In this document: in pieces, positions 52,303-52,388 of the stretch
Position numbering within the stretch: the stretch's first letter is position 1
Layout: every line of letters begins with the position of its first letter
Assembly: GCA_910586895.1 (NCBI GenBank)
Contig: CAJUIW010000014.1
Coordinates: 1-52,388, forward strand
Direction: 5' to 3'
Source: an uncultured Muribaculaceae bacterium
Lineage (GTDB): Bacteria > Bacteroidota > Bacteroidia > Bacteroidales > Muribaculaceae
Length of the DNA stretch: 52,388 nucleotides
Notes under the pieces: model-generated
Told to the model about the DNA's origin: nothing
Database searches by the model: none
The model's input: only the letters and a program-made list of their open reading frames with translations
Position numbers and translations under genes: made by a program

Positions 52303-52388
52303 AGTGATAAAGAAAAGTCTGAAGGGAATTCAAATGTCGGTGTAAATGTCGGTGTAAATGTCGGTGTAAATGTCGGTGTAAAATTGAC
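52303..52388 (+). pseudogene. Fragment ending in NVGV repeats, open at window end
   Basis: From 52303 one frame is open to the edge of the window (a TAA precedes it at 52300). It contains no start codon and encodes DKEKSEGNS followed by four NVGV units and VKL. This matches the C-terminal hinge of ATP-binding/AlbA-type transcriptional-regulator-like proteins I recognise in Bacteroidales, so this is probably the tail of a decayed gene continuing past 52388. The rest is not visible. Confidence 0.45.
52333..52380 (+). repeat. Four perfect 12-bp tandem repeats (AATGTCGGTGTA)
   Basis: The unit AATGTCGGTGTA occurs four times in a row at 52333, 52345, 52357 and 52369. In the open frame each unit encodes Asn-Val-Gly-Val. 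The unit length is a multiple of three, so gain or loss of copies keeps the frame. It is not a CRISPR-type repeat. Confidence 0.95.

Noticed and set aside
52333..52380. CRISPR or terminator repeat
   Set aside because: A perfect 12-bp tandem repeat in an open reading frame encoding NVGV; no spacers and no palindrome.

Overview
The window looks like a chromosomal segment of a gut-type Bacteroidales, most likely a Muribaculaceae-like organism. The order-level call rests on SusC/SusD-type genes, a FecR anti-sigma/ECF sigma pair, a PorU-type (type IX secretion) sortase, DUF4369-TlpA and DUF5009-type proteins, and repeated TAnnTTTG promoter -7 boxes with TTTG/TTG about 20 nt upstream. The family-level call is inference only. 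Most of the window is moderately GC-rich. The last 3.5 kb is conspicuously AT-rich and looks acquired.

Layout. 1-472 holds no gene but a cluster of palindromes. 473-2824: a DUF5009/NagX-like membrane acyltransferase, then an overlapping HipA-like kinase/DUF3037 pair. 2946-5704: two stand-alone AAA ATPases (AAA_14-DUF4143 and AAA-DUF234) flanked by two nearly identical 56-bp elements with inverted-repeat ends. 5919-6005: tRNA-Ser(CGA). 6129-11153: a lipoprotein nuclease/phosphatase, the PorU sortase and a GH25 muramidase. 11301-13394: a sensor kinase whose phospho-accepting His is replaced by Arg. 13469-19886: dnaX, two lipoproteins, a SUI1 protein and an AddA-like helicase-nuclease. 19932-26377: a holin-like protein, rimP-nusA-infB-folK with an attenuator-like leader, and a small membrane protein.

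26374-32281 (minus) is a four-gene envelope operon: a secreted protein, an LPP20-like protein, a PEGA/beta-barrel protein and a transglutaminase-like protein with a four-fold 11-residue repeat. 32435-38701 carries a TlpA-type oxidoreductase, a small orphan antitoxin-like gene with a broken GNAT-like partner, fmt, an outer-membrane porin-like gene, birA and the sulfatase. 37199-47291 (minus) is a polysaccharide utilization locus: ECF sigma, FecR, SusC, SusD, GH20 hexosaminidase and a Ser-type sulfatase. This suggests growth on sulfated, N-acetylhexosamine-containing host glycans. prs and a small monooxygenase follow.

48857-52266 is the most notable accessory locus: a DpnII-type GATC restriction-modification system (Dam-type methylase, DpnII-type nuclease, DpnA-type second methylase) with an extra MutH-like nuclease inserted. 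All four genes are translationally coupled. The window ends in a fragment with a 4 x 12-bp repeat encoding NVGV units.
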